A stretch of 6,238 bases of DNA, from the NCBI GenBank assembly GCA_021826655.1, contig JAKAZC010000172.1, positions 1 through 6,238 on the forward strand, read 5' to 3'. The first letter of the stretch is position 1. Every line of letters begins with the position of its first letter. Shown here piece by piece: positions 1 to 6,046 of this stretch. Below the pieces are notes generated by a model. The model was not told the origin of the DNA. It made no database searches and saw nothing but the letters and a program-made list of their open reading frames with translations. Position numbers and translations under genes: made by a program. This DNA is from Actinomycetes bacterium. Its GTDB lineage: Bacteria > Actinomycetota > Acidimicrobiia > Acidimicrobiales > RAAP-2.

Positions 1-1
1 C

Positions 2-475
2 TACGTGTTCGTGGACCGCGCCGCCTTCGAGGCCCGGGTGGCCGCACACGGCTTCTTCGAATGGGCCGAGTTCCTCGGCAACCTCTACGGGACGCCGGTG
101 GCCGAGTCCGTCCCCGGCCGGGACGTCCTGCTGGAGATCGACCTCCAGGGTGCCCGCCAGGTGCGGCGGCTCCGCCCCGATGCCACGCTGGTCCTCCTCC
201 TGCCACCGTCGCCGGAGGTCCAGGCCGAACGCCTCCGGGGACGGGGGGACGACGAGGCGCACATCGCCCGCCGCCTCGCCGAGGGTGCCGACGAGGAACG
301 CCAGGGTCGGGAGCTGGCCGATTTCGTGGTGGTCAACGACACGGTGGAACAGGCCACCGCCGACGTGGCCTCTATACTGGACCACTGTCGCTCGGGGGCC
401 CGTGGGGAACCCGGAGCGCGGCACGCTCCGGCATCCCCGCCGGCGCACACCCCCGAACCGCCCGAAGGAACGTGA
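2..475 (+). CDS. gmk: Guanylate kinase, C-terminal part (start lies outside the window)
   Basis: Phosphorylates GMP to GDP with ATP in the cytosol, an essential purine nucleotide step. The reading frame is open from the first full codon and begins at YVFVD, which aligns with the HYFFV segment of E. coli Gmk. About 55-60 residues are therefore missing upstream, including the P-loop and the TTRxPRxGE GMP-binding segment. Visible family signatures are FFEWAEFLGNLYGTP (GMP-binding Glu and Tyr), DVLLEIDLQGARQVR (Walker B strand), LRGRGDD with the ARR lid arginines, and FVVVNDT near the end. After SILDHC the protein continues as about 30 residues rich in Pro, Ala and Gly, beyond the conserved fold. 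The TGA stop at 473-475 shares its last A with the rpoZ ATG, so the two genes are probably translationally coupled. The identification is secure; only the start is unknown. Confidence 0.95.
   Translation, partial: YVFVDRAAFEARVAAHGFFEWAEFLGNLYGTPVAESVPGRDVLLEIDLQGARQVRRLRPDATLVLLLPPSPEVQAERLRGRGDDEAHIARRLAEGADEERQGRELADFVVVNDTVEQATADVASILDHCRSGARGEPGARHAPASPPAHTPEPPEGT
373..378 (+). promoter_or_regulatory. Candidate -10 element (TATACT) inside the 3' end of gmk, ahead of rpoZ
   Basis: TATACT matches the sigma-70/HrdB-type -10 consensus at five of six positions and lies in very GC-rich coding sequence. It is encoded by the in-frame codons TCT-ATA-CTG, and ATA is the only such codon I found in any gene here. 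Transcription would start near 385, giving a leader of about 90 nt before rpoZ. No good -35 hexamer lies 16-18 nt upstream (CAGGCC at 350-355). The promoter is inferred from sequence alone. Confidence 0.35.
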
Positions 476-852
476 TGGCCCAGAACCCGATCACCCTGAT
501 GGACCCGCCGATCGAGGACCTCCTCGACAAGGTGGACTCGAAGTTCACCCTGGTGGCACTGGCGTCGCGTCGGGCCCGGCAGGTCAACAGCTACTACAAC
601 TCACTGGGGGAGGGCATCGGTGTCGTGGTGCCGCCCCAGGTGGCGTCGGCCTCGGGCAAGCCCCTGTCGATCGCCTTCGAGGAGGTGGCCGAGGGAAAGT
701 GCACCTACTCGCGGCCCGATCCCGAGGAGATCGCCGCCGCCGAGGCCGCCGAGGCCGCGGCACTGGCGCTGATCGAGGGCGCGGTCGAGCTGGCCGTCGA
801 GGAGGCCGTGGCCGAGGCCGTCGCGGCCGACAGGGACGGGTCCGCCGAGTGA
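475..852 (+). CDS. rpoZ: DNA-directed RNA polymerase omega subunit
   Basis: The omega subunit wraps the C-terminal tail of beta-prime and helps assembly and stability of RNA polymerase. The 125-residue product carries the family core in order: PPIEDLLDKVDSKFTLVALA (12-30), SRRARQVNSYYNSLGEG (31-47) and KPLSIAFEEVAEGK (62-75). The RARQ helix and the KPLSIA segment are typical of the actinobacterial form. The ATG at 475 is preceded by GAAGGAA (464-470) with a 4-nt gap and overlaps the gmk stop by one base. The frame stays open upstream to 61, but that stretch is a shadow of gmk. The tail from about residue 82 to 125 is almost only Ala, Glu, Val and Asp, likely an acidic helical extension beyond the conserved domain. 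gmk-rpoZ-coaBC is a common bacterial gene order. Confidence 0.93.
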   Translation: MAQNPITLMDPPIEDLLDKVDSKFTLVALASRRARQVNSYYNSLGEGIGVVVPPQVASASGKPLSIAFEEVAEGKCTYSRPDPEEIAAAEAAEAAALALIEGAVELAVEEAVAEAVAADRDGSAE

Positions 853-858
853 CACCCC

Positions 859-880
859 GCCCCGGCCGCCGGGCCGGGGC
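859..880 (+). terminator. GC-rich hairpin between rpoZ and coaBC
   Basis: GCCCCGGCC at 859-867 pairs perfectly with GGCCGGGGC at 872-880 (9 bp) around a GCCG loop. It begins 6 nt after the rpoZ stop and ends 9 nt before the coaBC Shine-Dalgarno. No T-run follows, so it may be a weak or partial terminator, or a processing or stability element that lets the cell express rpoZ and coaBC at different levels. The fold is clear; the role is inferred. Confidence 0.45.
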
Positions 881-889
881 CGGGCGTGC

Positions 890-895
890 AGGAGG
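890..895 (+). promoter_or_regulatory. Shine-Dalgarno of coaBC
   Basis: AGGAGG, full anti-SD complementarity, sits 6 nt before GTG 902. It decides the start: the next in-frame GTG, at 911, would be 15 nt away, too far for normal initiation. Confidence 0.8.
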
Positions 896-901
896 GGTCG
901 C

Positions 902-2173
902 GTGGGACAGGTGACGAAGGACGGTTCCGGCGCAGCCCGGGACGGACGGCCCGTTGTCGTGCTCGGGGTGTCCGCCGGCATCGCCGCGTACAAGGCCGTC
1001 GAGGTCTGCCGTCTGCTGGTCGACGCCGGAGTGCACGTCGCACCCGTGCTGACGGAACGGGCCACCCGGTTCGTCGGGCGTGCCACCTTCGATGCACTGG
1101 CGTCCGAGCCCACCCAGACCACGGTGTTCGACGAGGTCTCGCCCATCCCCCACACCCGACTCGGACAGTCGGCCGACGTCGTCGTGGTCGCCCCGGCCAC
1201 GGCCGACCTCCTGGCCCGCTACGCCGCGGGGCTGGCGGACGATCTGTTGACCACGACCCTCGTGGCCACTGCGGCACCGGTGGTCGTGTGCCCCGCGATG
1301 CACACCGAGATGTGGGAGCACCCGGCGGTCCGGGCGAACCTCGCGACGCTGCAGGCCCGAGGTGTGACGGTGGTGCCGCCCGTGGATGGCAGGTTGGCCG
1401 GTGGTGACGTCGGACCGGGTCGCATGGCCGACCCGTCCGCCATCGTCGACGCCGTACTGTCCCTGATCGGTCACCGGCGGCGCAGCGTGCCCGGTGACCT
1501 CGCCGGCCTGCGGGTCCTGGTCTCGGCCGGCGGGACGCGTGAGGCCATCGACCCGGTCAGGTTCATCACCAACCGGTCGTCGGGCAAACAGGGGCACGCC
1601 CTGGCCGACGCGGCTCTGCGCCGGGGGGCGTCTGTCGTACTGGTGACGACGAGCGGCCACCCGCGGCCGCTCGGTGCAGACGTGGTCGACGTCGAGTCGG
1701 CGGCCCAGATGGAGGAGGCTGTGCTGGCCGCCGCGGCGGACGCCGACGTGGTCGTGATGGCCGCCGCCGTGGCCGACTTCCGGCCACGGTCGGCGACCGA
1801 CCTCAAGTTGCACAAGGCGGACGGCATCCCCGAGTTGGCGCTCGAGGCCACCCCCGACATCCTGGCCGAGCTGGGTCGCCGTCGCCGGCCCGGTCAGGTG
1901 CTGGTGGGATTCGCGGCGGAGACCGACCACGTCGCCGAGCGGGCGACGGCCAAACTGGTGGCCAAGGGAGTGGATCTGATGGTGGCCAACGACGTATCGG
2001 CGCCGCTGGTCGGCTTCGATCACGACACCAACGCGGTCACCGTCTTCGGGGCCGACGGGACCGTGACCTCCGTGCCGTTGTCGACCAAGGGAGCCGTGGC
2101 CGATGCCGTGCTCGACCGGATCGTCGTGCTGGTCGCCGGGACGCCGGATCGACCGGGTGCGCACCAGTCGTAG
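902..2173 (+). CDS. coaBC: Bifunctional phosphopantothenoylcysteine decarboxylase / phosphopantothenate-cysteine ligase
   Basis: Catalyses two consecutive CoA-biosynthesis steps in the cytosol: CTP-dependent joining of 4'-phosphopantothenate to cysteine (CoaB, C-terminal) and FMN-dependent decarboxylation to 4'-phosphopantetheine (CoaC, N-terminal). At 423 residues it has the usual length. The CoaC part shows [13 protein letters not shown] (FMN-binding start, 19-32), PIPHTRL with the likely catalytic His84, [22 protein letters not shown] (96-116), [11 protein letters not shown] (131-141) and GGDVGPGRM (167-175). The CoaB part shows [23 protein letters not shown] (207-229), AAAVADFRP (287-295), LKLHKADG with Lys302 and Lys305, VGFAAET (335-341), NDVS (363-366) and [12 protein letters not shown] (371-382). 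Two CoaC positions differ from the E. coli motif: His134 replaces the Asn of PxMNxxMW, and Gly167 replaces the Cys of ACGD. The GTG start is fixed by the AGGAGG at 890-895. The TAG stop is followed by 151 nt before metK. Confidence 0.95.
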   Translation: MGQVTKDGSGAARDGRPVVVLGVSAGIAAYKAVEVCRLLVDAGVHVAPVLTERATRFVGRATFDALASEPTQTTVFDEVSPIPHTRLGQSADVVVVAPATADLLARYAAGLADDLLTTTLVATAAPVVVCPAMHTEMWEHPAVRANLATLQARGVTVVPPVDGRLAGGDVGPGRMADPSAIVDAVLSLIGHRRRSVPGDLAGLRVLVSAGGTREAIDPVRFITNRSSGKQGHALADAALRRGASVVLVTTSGHPRPLGADVVDVESAAQMEEAVLAAAADADVVVMAAAVADFRPRSATDLKLHKADGIPELALEATPDILAELGRRRRPGQVLVGFAAETDHVAERATAKLVAKGVDLMVANDVSAPLVGFDHDTNAVTVFGADGTVTSVPLSTKGAVADAVLDRIVVLVAGTPDRPGAHQS

Positions 2174-2193
2174 CATCGACCCACCGCGGGGGG

Positions 2194-2199
2194 TAGCGT
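2194..2199 (+). promoter_or_regulatory. Candidate -10 element for metK (TAGCGT)
   Basis: TAGCGT fits the TANNNT -10 pattern and is identical to the hexamer placed just before fmt. The best -35 candidate is weak (GTAGCA at 2170-2175, spacer 18). Transcription would start near 2206, giving a leader of about 119 nt that carries the tandem repeat and the hairpin. It lies 21 nt after the coaBC stop, so metK may be transcribed separately as well as by read-through. Confidence 0.35.
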
Positions 2200-2210
2200 G
2201 GTCCGCTCGG

Positions 2211-2252
2211 CCCGGAGCCACCCCGGCACCACCCGGAGCCACCCCGGCACCA
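2211..2252 (+). repeat. Perfect 21-bp tandem duplication in the metK leader
   Basis: Bases 2211-2231 and 2232-2252 are identical over 21 nt. Each unit holds two CCCGG boxes, so four boxes start at 2211, 2222, 2232 and 2243, about one helical turn apart. The repeat lies between the candidate -10 and the metK start. It could be a phased protein-binding site, a leader RNA element or a recent slippage duplication. The sequence does not choose between these. Confidence 0.85.
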
Positions 2253-2275
2253 GCGGTACCGACCGTCGGTGCCGC
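2253..2275 (+). other. Inverted repeat (hairpin) directly after the tandem repeat, upstream of metK
   Basis: Two 11-nt arms centred on C2264 match with one mismatch. As RNA they give a 10-bp stem (2253-2262 with 2266-2275, one U-G pair) and a 3-nt loop. A 10-bp palindrome, CGGGCGCCCG at 2277-2286, follows at once. No T-run follows, so a classical intrinsic terminator is unlikely. An operator or leader structure acting on metK is possible. Confidence 0.6.
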
Positions 2276-2324
2276 CCGGGCGCCCGACGACCAGACGACC
2301 TGCCGAACAAGGATGGAACCAGAC

Positions 2325-3521
2325 GTGAGCAGCCGATACACCTTCACCTCGGAGTCCGTGACCGAGGGGCACCCCGACAAGATGGCCGACCAGATCTCGG
2401 ACTCGGTGCTGGACGCGCTGCTGACCGACGACCCTGACTGCCGGGTCGCCTGCGAGACCCTCCTGACCACCGGCCTGGTCCTGGTGGCCGGCGAGATCAC
2501 CACGAGCACCTATGTCGACATCCCGAAACTGGTGCGCCAGACCGTGCTCGACATCGGGTACGACGACGACGCATACGGCATCGACGGGAACACGTGCGGA
2601 GTCATCGTGTCGCTCGACGAGCAGTCGCCCAACATCGGCCAGGGCGTCGACAAGGCGTTCGAGGTGCGTGCAGGCACCGGAGGCGAGGACCAGTTGAACG
2701 CCCAGGGCGCAGGCGACCAGGGGATGATGTTCGGCTACGCCTGCGACGAGACCCCCGACCTCATGCCCATGCCGATCTGGCTGGCCCACCGGCTCGCTCA
2801 GCGACTGGCCCAGGTGCGCCGGGTCGGGACGCTTCCGTACCTGCGGCCCGACGGCAAGACCCAGGTCAGTGTCACCTACGAGGACGGGCGGCCGATCGCC
2901 CTCGAGACCGTGCTGATCTCGACCCAGCACGACCCGGGCATCGACCTGGAGACCCTGCTGCTTCCCGACCTCACGTCGAACGTGATCCACCCGCTGCTCC
3001 CTCCCGAACTCGACGCCACGAACCTCCGGGTGCTGGCCAACCCGACCGGGGTGTTCGAGCTCGGCGGTCCCCACGCCGACACCGGCCTCACCGGCCGCAA
3101 GATCATCGTCGACACCTACGGCGGCATGGCCCGTCACGGCGGCGGCGCCTTCTCGGGCAAGGATCCGTCCAAGGTCGACCGCTCGGCGGCCTACGCGGCG
3201 CGCTGGGTGGCCAAGAACGTGGTGGCCGCCGGTGCCGCCAGCCGGTGCGAGGTCCAGGTGGCCTACGCCATCGGCGTCGCCCGTCCCGTCTCCGTCCTGG
3301 TCGAGACGTTCGGCACCGAGCGGGTCGACCCCGCCGCCATCGCCGCCGCCGTCGACGGGGTCTTCGACCTCCGTCCGGCGGCCATCGTCCGCGATCTCGA
3401 CCTGAAGCGTCCGATCTACCGGAAGACCGCCGCCTACGGCCACTTCGGCCGGGCCGAACCGGACTTCACCTGGGAGGAGACCTCCCGGGCCGACGACCTG
3501 AAGCAGGCGCTCGGGCTCTGA
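2325..3521 (+). CDS. metK: S-adenosylmethionine synthetase (methionine adenosyltransferase)
   Basis: Makes S-adenosylmethionine from methionine and ATP in the cytosol and releases phosphate and pyrophosphate; SAM is the main methyl donor. The 398-residue product has the length of actinobacterial MetK and all family signatures: [12 protein letters not shown] (8-19), [12 protein letters not shown] (128-139), RPDGKTQV (174-181), [21 protein letters not shown] (247-267) and [19 protein letters not shown] (272-290). I chose GTG 2325 because GGATGGAA lies just upstream (2311-2318, 6-nt gap) and the product then starts [10 protein letters not shown], close to known N-termini. ATG 2313, four codons earlier and in frame, is the alternative but has a poor ribosome site. 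The frame is open further upstream through the tandem repeat and into coaBC, without a credible start. The TGA stop at 3519-3521 overlaps the first codon I propose for priA. Confidence 0.95.
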   Translation: MSSRYTFTSESVTEGHPDKMADQISDSVLDALLTDDPDCRVACETLLTTGLVLVAGEITTSTYVDIPKLVRQTVLDIGYDDDAYGIDGNTCGVIVSLDEQSPNIGQGVDKAFEVRAGTGGEDQLNAQGAGDQGMMFGYACDETPDLMPMPIWLAHRLAQRLAQVRRVGTLPYLRPDGKTQVSVTYEDGRPIALETVLISTQHDPGIDLETLLLPDLTSNVIHPLLPPELDATNLRVLANPTGVFELGGPHADTGLTGRKIIVDTYGGMARHGGGAFSGKDPSKVDRSAAYAARWVAKNVVAAGAASRCEVQVAYAIGVARPVSVLVETFGTERVDPAAIAAAVDGVFDLRPAAIVRDLDLKRPIYRKTAAYGHFGRAEPDFTWEETSRADDLKQALGL

Positions 3522-5344
3522 GCGGCACGTCCCGCCCGTCGGGCGCCGACGGTGACGGCCCCCCGACGGGCGAGGCCCGGGGCCGGATCGTCCGGGTCGT
3601 TCCCGACGTGCCGGCCATCCACCGGCGGTTCGACTACTCGGTGCCGGCGGCACTCGCCGATTCGGTCGGGGTGGGCAGCCGCGTCCGGGTGTCCCTGCAC
3701 GGGCGTCGGGTGGGGGCCTGGGTGGTCGAGGACGACGTCACGTCCGATCCGGGTGTCCACCCGGTGGACCTCGCGGCGTCGAGCGGTCTCGGACCGCCCG
3801 GTCCGGTGGTCGATCTCGCCGGGTGGGCGGCGTGGCGGTGGGCCGGCCCGCAGTCGTCGTTCCTCGGCACCGCGTCACCGCCACGGGTGGTCCGGGCGCT
3901 GCCGCCGCCGGTGGTGGACGGGCCGACCCTCGTGTCACCCGGGGGTGGCTCGGTGGCACTGGTTGACCGGGCGCTGGCGGCCGGTGGCACGTCGGTGGTC
4001 CGCCTGGCCCCCGCACTGGATGCCACCCTGCTCGTCCTCGAGCTGGTCCACCGGCGCGGCCCCGACGGGATCCTGGTCGTCGCCGCCGCCCGCAGTCGTG
4101 CCGACCTACTCACCGCCCGCCTGCGTGCGGTGGGGGTCCCGGTCGCCCTGCTCCCCGAGGAGTGGGCGGCGGCCCGCTCCGGCGGGAGTGTGGTCGTCGG
4201 CACCCGGGCCGGTGCGTGGGCCCCGGTCGGGCGACTCCGGGCCGTCGTGGTGCTGGACGCCCACGACGAGGCCCACCGGGAGGAGCGCGCGCCGACGTGG
4301 TCGGCGGTGGACGTCGTGGTCGAGCGCGGCAGGCGGGACGGCGCGCCGGTGCTGCTGGTCAGCCCCTGCCCGTCCCTGGCACTGACCGACGGACGGCCGC
4401 TGATCACCACCGAACGCGCGGTCGAGCGACGGGGCTGGCCCGCTGTGGAGGTGGTCGACCGGACGGGGGACGACCCGCGGACCGGTCTGTTCGGTGTCCG
4501 GATGACCGCCGCCGCGCACGCCGAGCTCGAACGGCCGGACGGCCGGGTGGTCTGCGTGCTCCACCGCACCGGACGGGTCCGGGTCCTGGCCTGTGCGCGG
4601 TGCGGCAACCTCGCCCGGTGCACGCGGTGCGGTGGAGCGGTCGCCCAGGCGACGGAGTCCGGGTCGCTCACCTGCGGGCGGTGCGGCGAGTCCCGCCCGG
4701 CGGCGTGCGCGGTGTGCGACTCCACCCGGCTCAAGGCGCTGCGGATCGGGGTGTCCCGGGCCACCGAGGAGGTCGCCGCCCTCCTCGGCACCCCGGCCGT
4801 CGAGCTGACAGCGGAGACGGGCACGGTGGACGCGGTCGCGTCGGCGCGGCTCGTCGTAGGGACCGAGGCCGCACTGCACCGGGTGGACCGTGCCGGCCTG
4901 GTGGTCTTCCTCGACATCGATCAGCACCTGCTGGCGCCGCGGTTCGCGGCGGGCGAGGAGACGCTGGCCCTCCTGGCCCGGGCGGCACGGCTCGTCGGTA
5001 CCCGGGGCGGGAGCGGCCGGGTCCTGGTGCAGACCCGCATCCCGGGGCACGAGGCCCTTGCCGCGGCCGCCGCCGCCAACCCCACGTTGCTGACCGCCGC
5101 CGAGGAGCCGGTTCGACGCCAGCTCGGACTTCCCCCCTTCGGCGCCCTCGCACTGGTGCGGGGGCCGGGGTCACCGGTCTTCGCCGAGGGGCTCCGTGAG
5201 CGCGTCGGACTCGAGGTGTCCGGCGCCGACGGCGACCGGTTCCTGGTCCGGGCCGAGGACCACCGTGTCCTGTGCGACGGCCTGGCGGGCACGGCCCGTC
5301 CCGCGGCACGGCTGCGGGTCGAGGTGGACCCGACCGACGCCTGA
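3518..5344 (+). CDS. priA: Primosomal protein N' (PriA), helicase-degenerate actinobacterial type; start uncertain
   Basis: PriA recognises stalled forks and starts replisome reloading; in Actinobacteria it is thought not to act as a helicase. Counting from 3518 (608 residues): the DNA-binding N-domain begins [21 protein letters not shown] (23-43); the Walker A region (about 138-165) has no GxxxxGK(S/T); a relic of motifs Ib-II is VVGTRAG followed by [11 protein letters not shown] (227-253). A double zinc site has eight cysteines in four CxxC pairs (359/362, 368/371, 386/389, 397/400). A C-terminal [10 protein letters not shown] (448-456) recalls motif V, and RRQLGLPPF (533-541) matches the usual RxxLGxPPF. 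The start is a problem: no ATG, GTG or TTG lies in frame between 3461 and GTG 3608, and GTG 3608 would remove the conserved RIVRVVPDV strand. CTG 3518, overlapping the metK stop, is the longest downstream option; a lost C in the C6 run at 3559-3564 is another. The product is secure, the start is not. Confidence 0.88.
   Translation: MSGTSRPSGADGDGPPTGEARGRIVRVVPDVPAIHRRFDYSVPAALADSVGVGSRVRVSLHGRRVGAWVVEDDVTSDPGVHPVDLAASSGLGPPGPVVDLAGWAAWRWAGPQSSFLGTASPPRVVRALPPPVVDGPTLVSPGGGSVALVDRALAAGGTSVVRLAPALDATLLVLELVHRRGPDGILVVAAARSRADLLTARLRAVGVPVALLPEEWAAARSGGSVVVGTRAGAWAPVGRLRAVVVLDAHDEAHREERAPTWSAVDVVVERGRRDGAPVLLVSPCPSLALTDGRPLITTERAVERRGWPAVEVVDRTGDDPRTGLFGVRMTAAAHAELERPDGRVVCVLHRTGRVRVLACARCGNLARCTRCGGAVAQATESGSLTCGRCGESRPAACAVCDSTRLKALRIGVSRATEEVAALLGTPAVELTAETGTVDAVASARLVVGTEAALHRVDRAGLVVFLDIDQHLLAPRFAAGEETLALLARAARLVGTRGGSGRVLVQTRIPGHEALAAAAAANPTLLTAAEEPVRRQLGLPPFGALALVRGPGSPVFAEGLRERVGLEVSGADGDRFLVRAEDHRVLCDGLAGTARPAARLRVEVDPTDA
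3533..3572 (+). other. 11-bp perfect inverted repeat at the metK/priA junction
   Basis: CGCCCGTCGGG (3533-3543) is the exact reverse complement of 3562-3572. The intervening 18 nt can add a 4-bp inner stem (3545-3548 with 3556-3559). It starts 11 nt after the metK stop. It could be a metK terminator lacking a T-run, or a structure around the priA translation start; the arms contain the end of the C6 run and flank GTG 3552. The repeat is plain; the role is inferred. Confidence 0.55.
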
Positions 5345-5358
5345 CCGGCCGGAGACGG

Positions 5359-5374
5359 CCGACCCGTGGGTCGG
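5359..5374 (+). terminator. Hairpin after priA
   Basis: CCGACCC and GGGTCGG (arms 5359-5365 and 5368-5374) form a 6-bp stem with a 4-nt loop, 14 nt after the priA stop and upstream of the def promoter. A second GGGTCG at 5373-5378 offers an alternative pairing. There is no T-run, so termination is possible but not shown. Confidence 0.4.
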
Positions 5375-5393
5375 GTCGTGGCGCCCGGGACAG

Positions 5394-5422
5394 TTCGGAT
5401 CGTGCGTCGGGTGCCGTAGAAT
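5394..5422 (+). promoter_or_regulatory. def promoter, probably giving a leaderless mRNA
   Basis: TTCGGA (5394-5399), a 17-nt spacer and TAGAAT (5417-5422) resemble a housekeeping sigma promoter: the -10 is strong, the -35 matches at three of six positions. The -10 ends 6 nt before the def ATG, so transcription should start at or within a base or two of that ATG. GGAG at 5423-5426 is only 2 nt from the ATG, too close for normal Shine-Dalgarno pairing. Confidence 0.6.
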
Positions 5423-5428
5423 GGAGCT

Positions 5429-5974
5429 ATGTCCTCCTACGTGGTCCGCACCTACGGTGACCCCGTGCTCCGTCAGGTCGCCAAGCCGATCGAGAACGTG
5501 GACGGTGCCCTGGTGACGCTGGTCGACGACATGGTGGAGACCATGTACGAGGCGGTGGGCGTCGGTCTGGCCGCACCGCAGGTCGGCGTGCAGCGTCGCC
5601 TGTTCGTCTACGAGCTCGACGACGGGCCGAAGGCCGTCGTCAACCCCGAGATCGTGGAGTCCTCCGGTGAGCTGTGGCACGACGAGGCCTGTCTGTCGAT
5701 CCCGGGCCTCCGCATCGGCATCCTCCGCCCCGAGCGGGTCCTGCTGCGGGGATTCGACCTCGACGGCAACGAGCTGTCCATCGAGGCGGACGACTTCATG
5801 GGCCGGATGTTCCAGCACGAGGTCGACCACCTGAACGGCGTCCTCATGGTGGAGCGTCTCGACGACGACATGCGCAAGCAGGCACTCAAGATCCTGCGGG
5901 ACCGGTCCATGGGACTCGACACCTCGGCACTCGAGGCCAAACTGGTCTCCGCCGGCAACGGGCGCGCCGTCTGA
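5429..5974 (+). CDS. def: Peptide deformylase
   Basis: Removes the formyl group from the N-terminal methionine of nascent proteins at the ribosome exit, the step that reverses the action of fmt just downstream. The 181-residue product has all three metalloprotease motifs: GVGLAAPQVG (44-53), DEACLSIPG with metal-ligand Cys88 (85-93), and QHEVDHLNG with metal ligands His130 and His134 and catalytic Glu131 (129-137). The EACLS form of motif 2, rather than EGCLS, is found in actinobacterial-type enzymes. The C-terminal part (about 150-181) is polar and not strongly conserved. ATG 5429 gives the usual N-terminus (YVVRTYGDPVLRQVAKPI) and lies at the predicted transcription start. The gene is 84 nt after priA with its own promoter, and its stop precedes fmt by 72 nt. 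Confidence 0.96.
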   Translation: MSSYVVRTYGDPVLRQVAKPIENVDGALVTLVDDMVETMYEAVGVGLAAPQVGVQRRLFVYELDDGPKAVVNPEIVESSGELWHDEACLSIPGLRIGILRPERVLLRGFDLDGNELSIEADDFMGRMFQHEVDHLNGVLMVERLDDDMRKQALKILRDRSMGLDTSALEAKLVSAGNGRAV

Positions 5975-5993
5975 CCATCGGGCCGACGGGCTC

Positions 5994-6008
5994 GCCCGGG
6001 TCCCGGGC
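5994..6008 (+). terminator. GC hairpin after def
   Basis: GCCCGGG (5994-6000) and CCCGGGC (6002-6008) flank a single T and fold into a 6-bp stem with a 3-nt loop, 19 nt after the def stop. A smaller hairpin, GGAGC-AGC-GCTCC (6013-6025), follows, and then a third CCCGGG (6024-6029). There is no T-run. These may end or slow transcription before the fmt promoter. Confidence 0.4.
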
Positions 6009-6033
6009 CCACGGAGCAGCGCTCCCGGGCCGC

Positions 6034-6039
6034 TAGCGT
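6034..6039 (+). promoter_or_regulatory. fmt -10 element, probably giving a leaderless mRNA
   Basis: TAGCGT ends 7 nt before GTG 6047, so the expected transcription start coincides with the start codon. No Shine-Dalgarno lies upstream of the GTG. No convincing -35 is visible at 16-18 nt. The placement mirrors that of the def promoter. Confidence 0.5.
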
Positions 6040-6046
6040 CATCCCC

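Noticed and set aside
61..474. N-terminal extension of rpoZ through gmk
   Set aside because: The upstream translation is Pro/Arg/Gly-rich noise in another frame of gmk, and ATG 475 has a good ribosome site and the expected omega N-terminus.
911..913. GTG 911 as the coaBC start
   Set aside because: It lies 15 nt from the AGGAGG, while GTG 902 is at the ideal 6 nt.
2103..2324. Longer metK start that would translate the tandem repeat as a Pro-Ala heptapeptide repeat
   Set aside because: It would overlap coaBC, has no credible ribosome site, and MetK proteins do not carry such a leader. The 21-bp unit keeps the frame open only because 21 is a multiple of three.
2200..2324. SAM-sensing riboswitch in the metK leader
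   Set aside because: I see no conserved core or pseudoknot pattern of the SAM-I/IV, SAM-II or SAH classes; the leader is dominated by a tandem repeat and one simple hairpin. A covariance-model search would settle it.
584..2509. A 641-codon open frame on the - strand, and similar long - strand frames at 2037-3653 and 3634-4917
   Set aside because: They lie opposite well-identified genes and their translations are Arg/Gly/Pro/His-rich without family motifs. Such frames arise from G/C-rich third positions on the other strand.
3552..4385. A 277-codon frame starting at GTG 3552 as a separate gene
   Set aside because: Its translation is Arg/Ser/Trp-rich and overlaps the clear PriA frame. Its GTG is only of interest as a possible priA start after a one-base correction.
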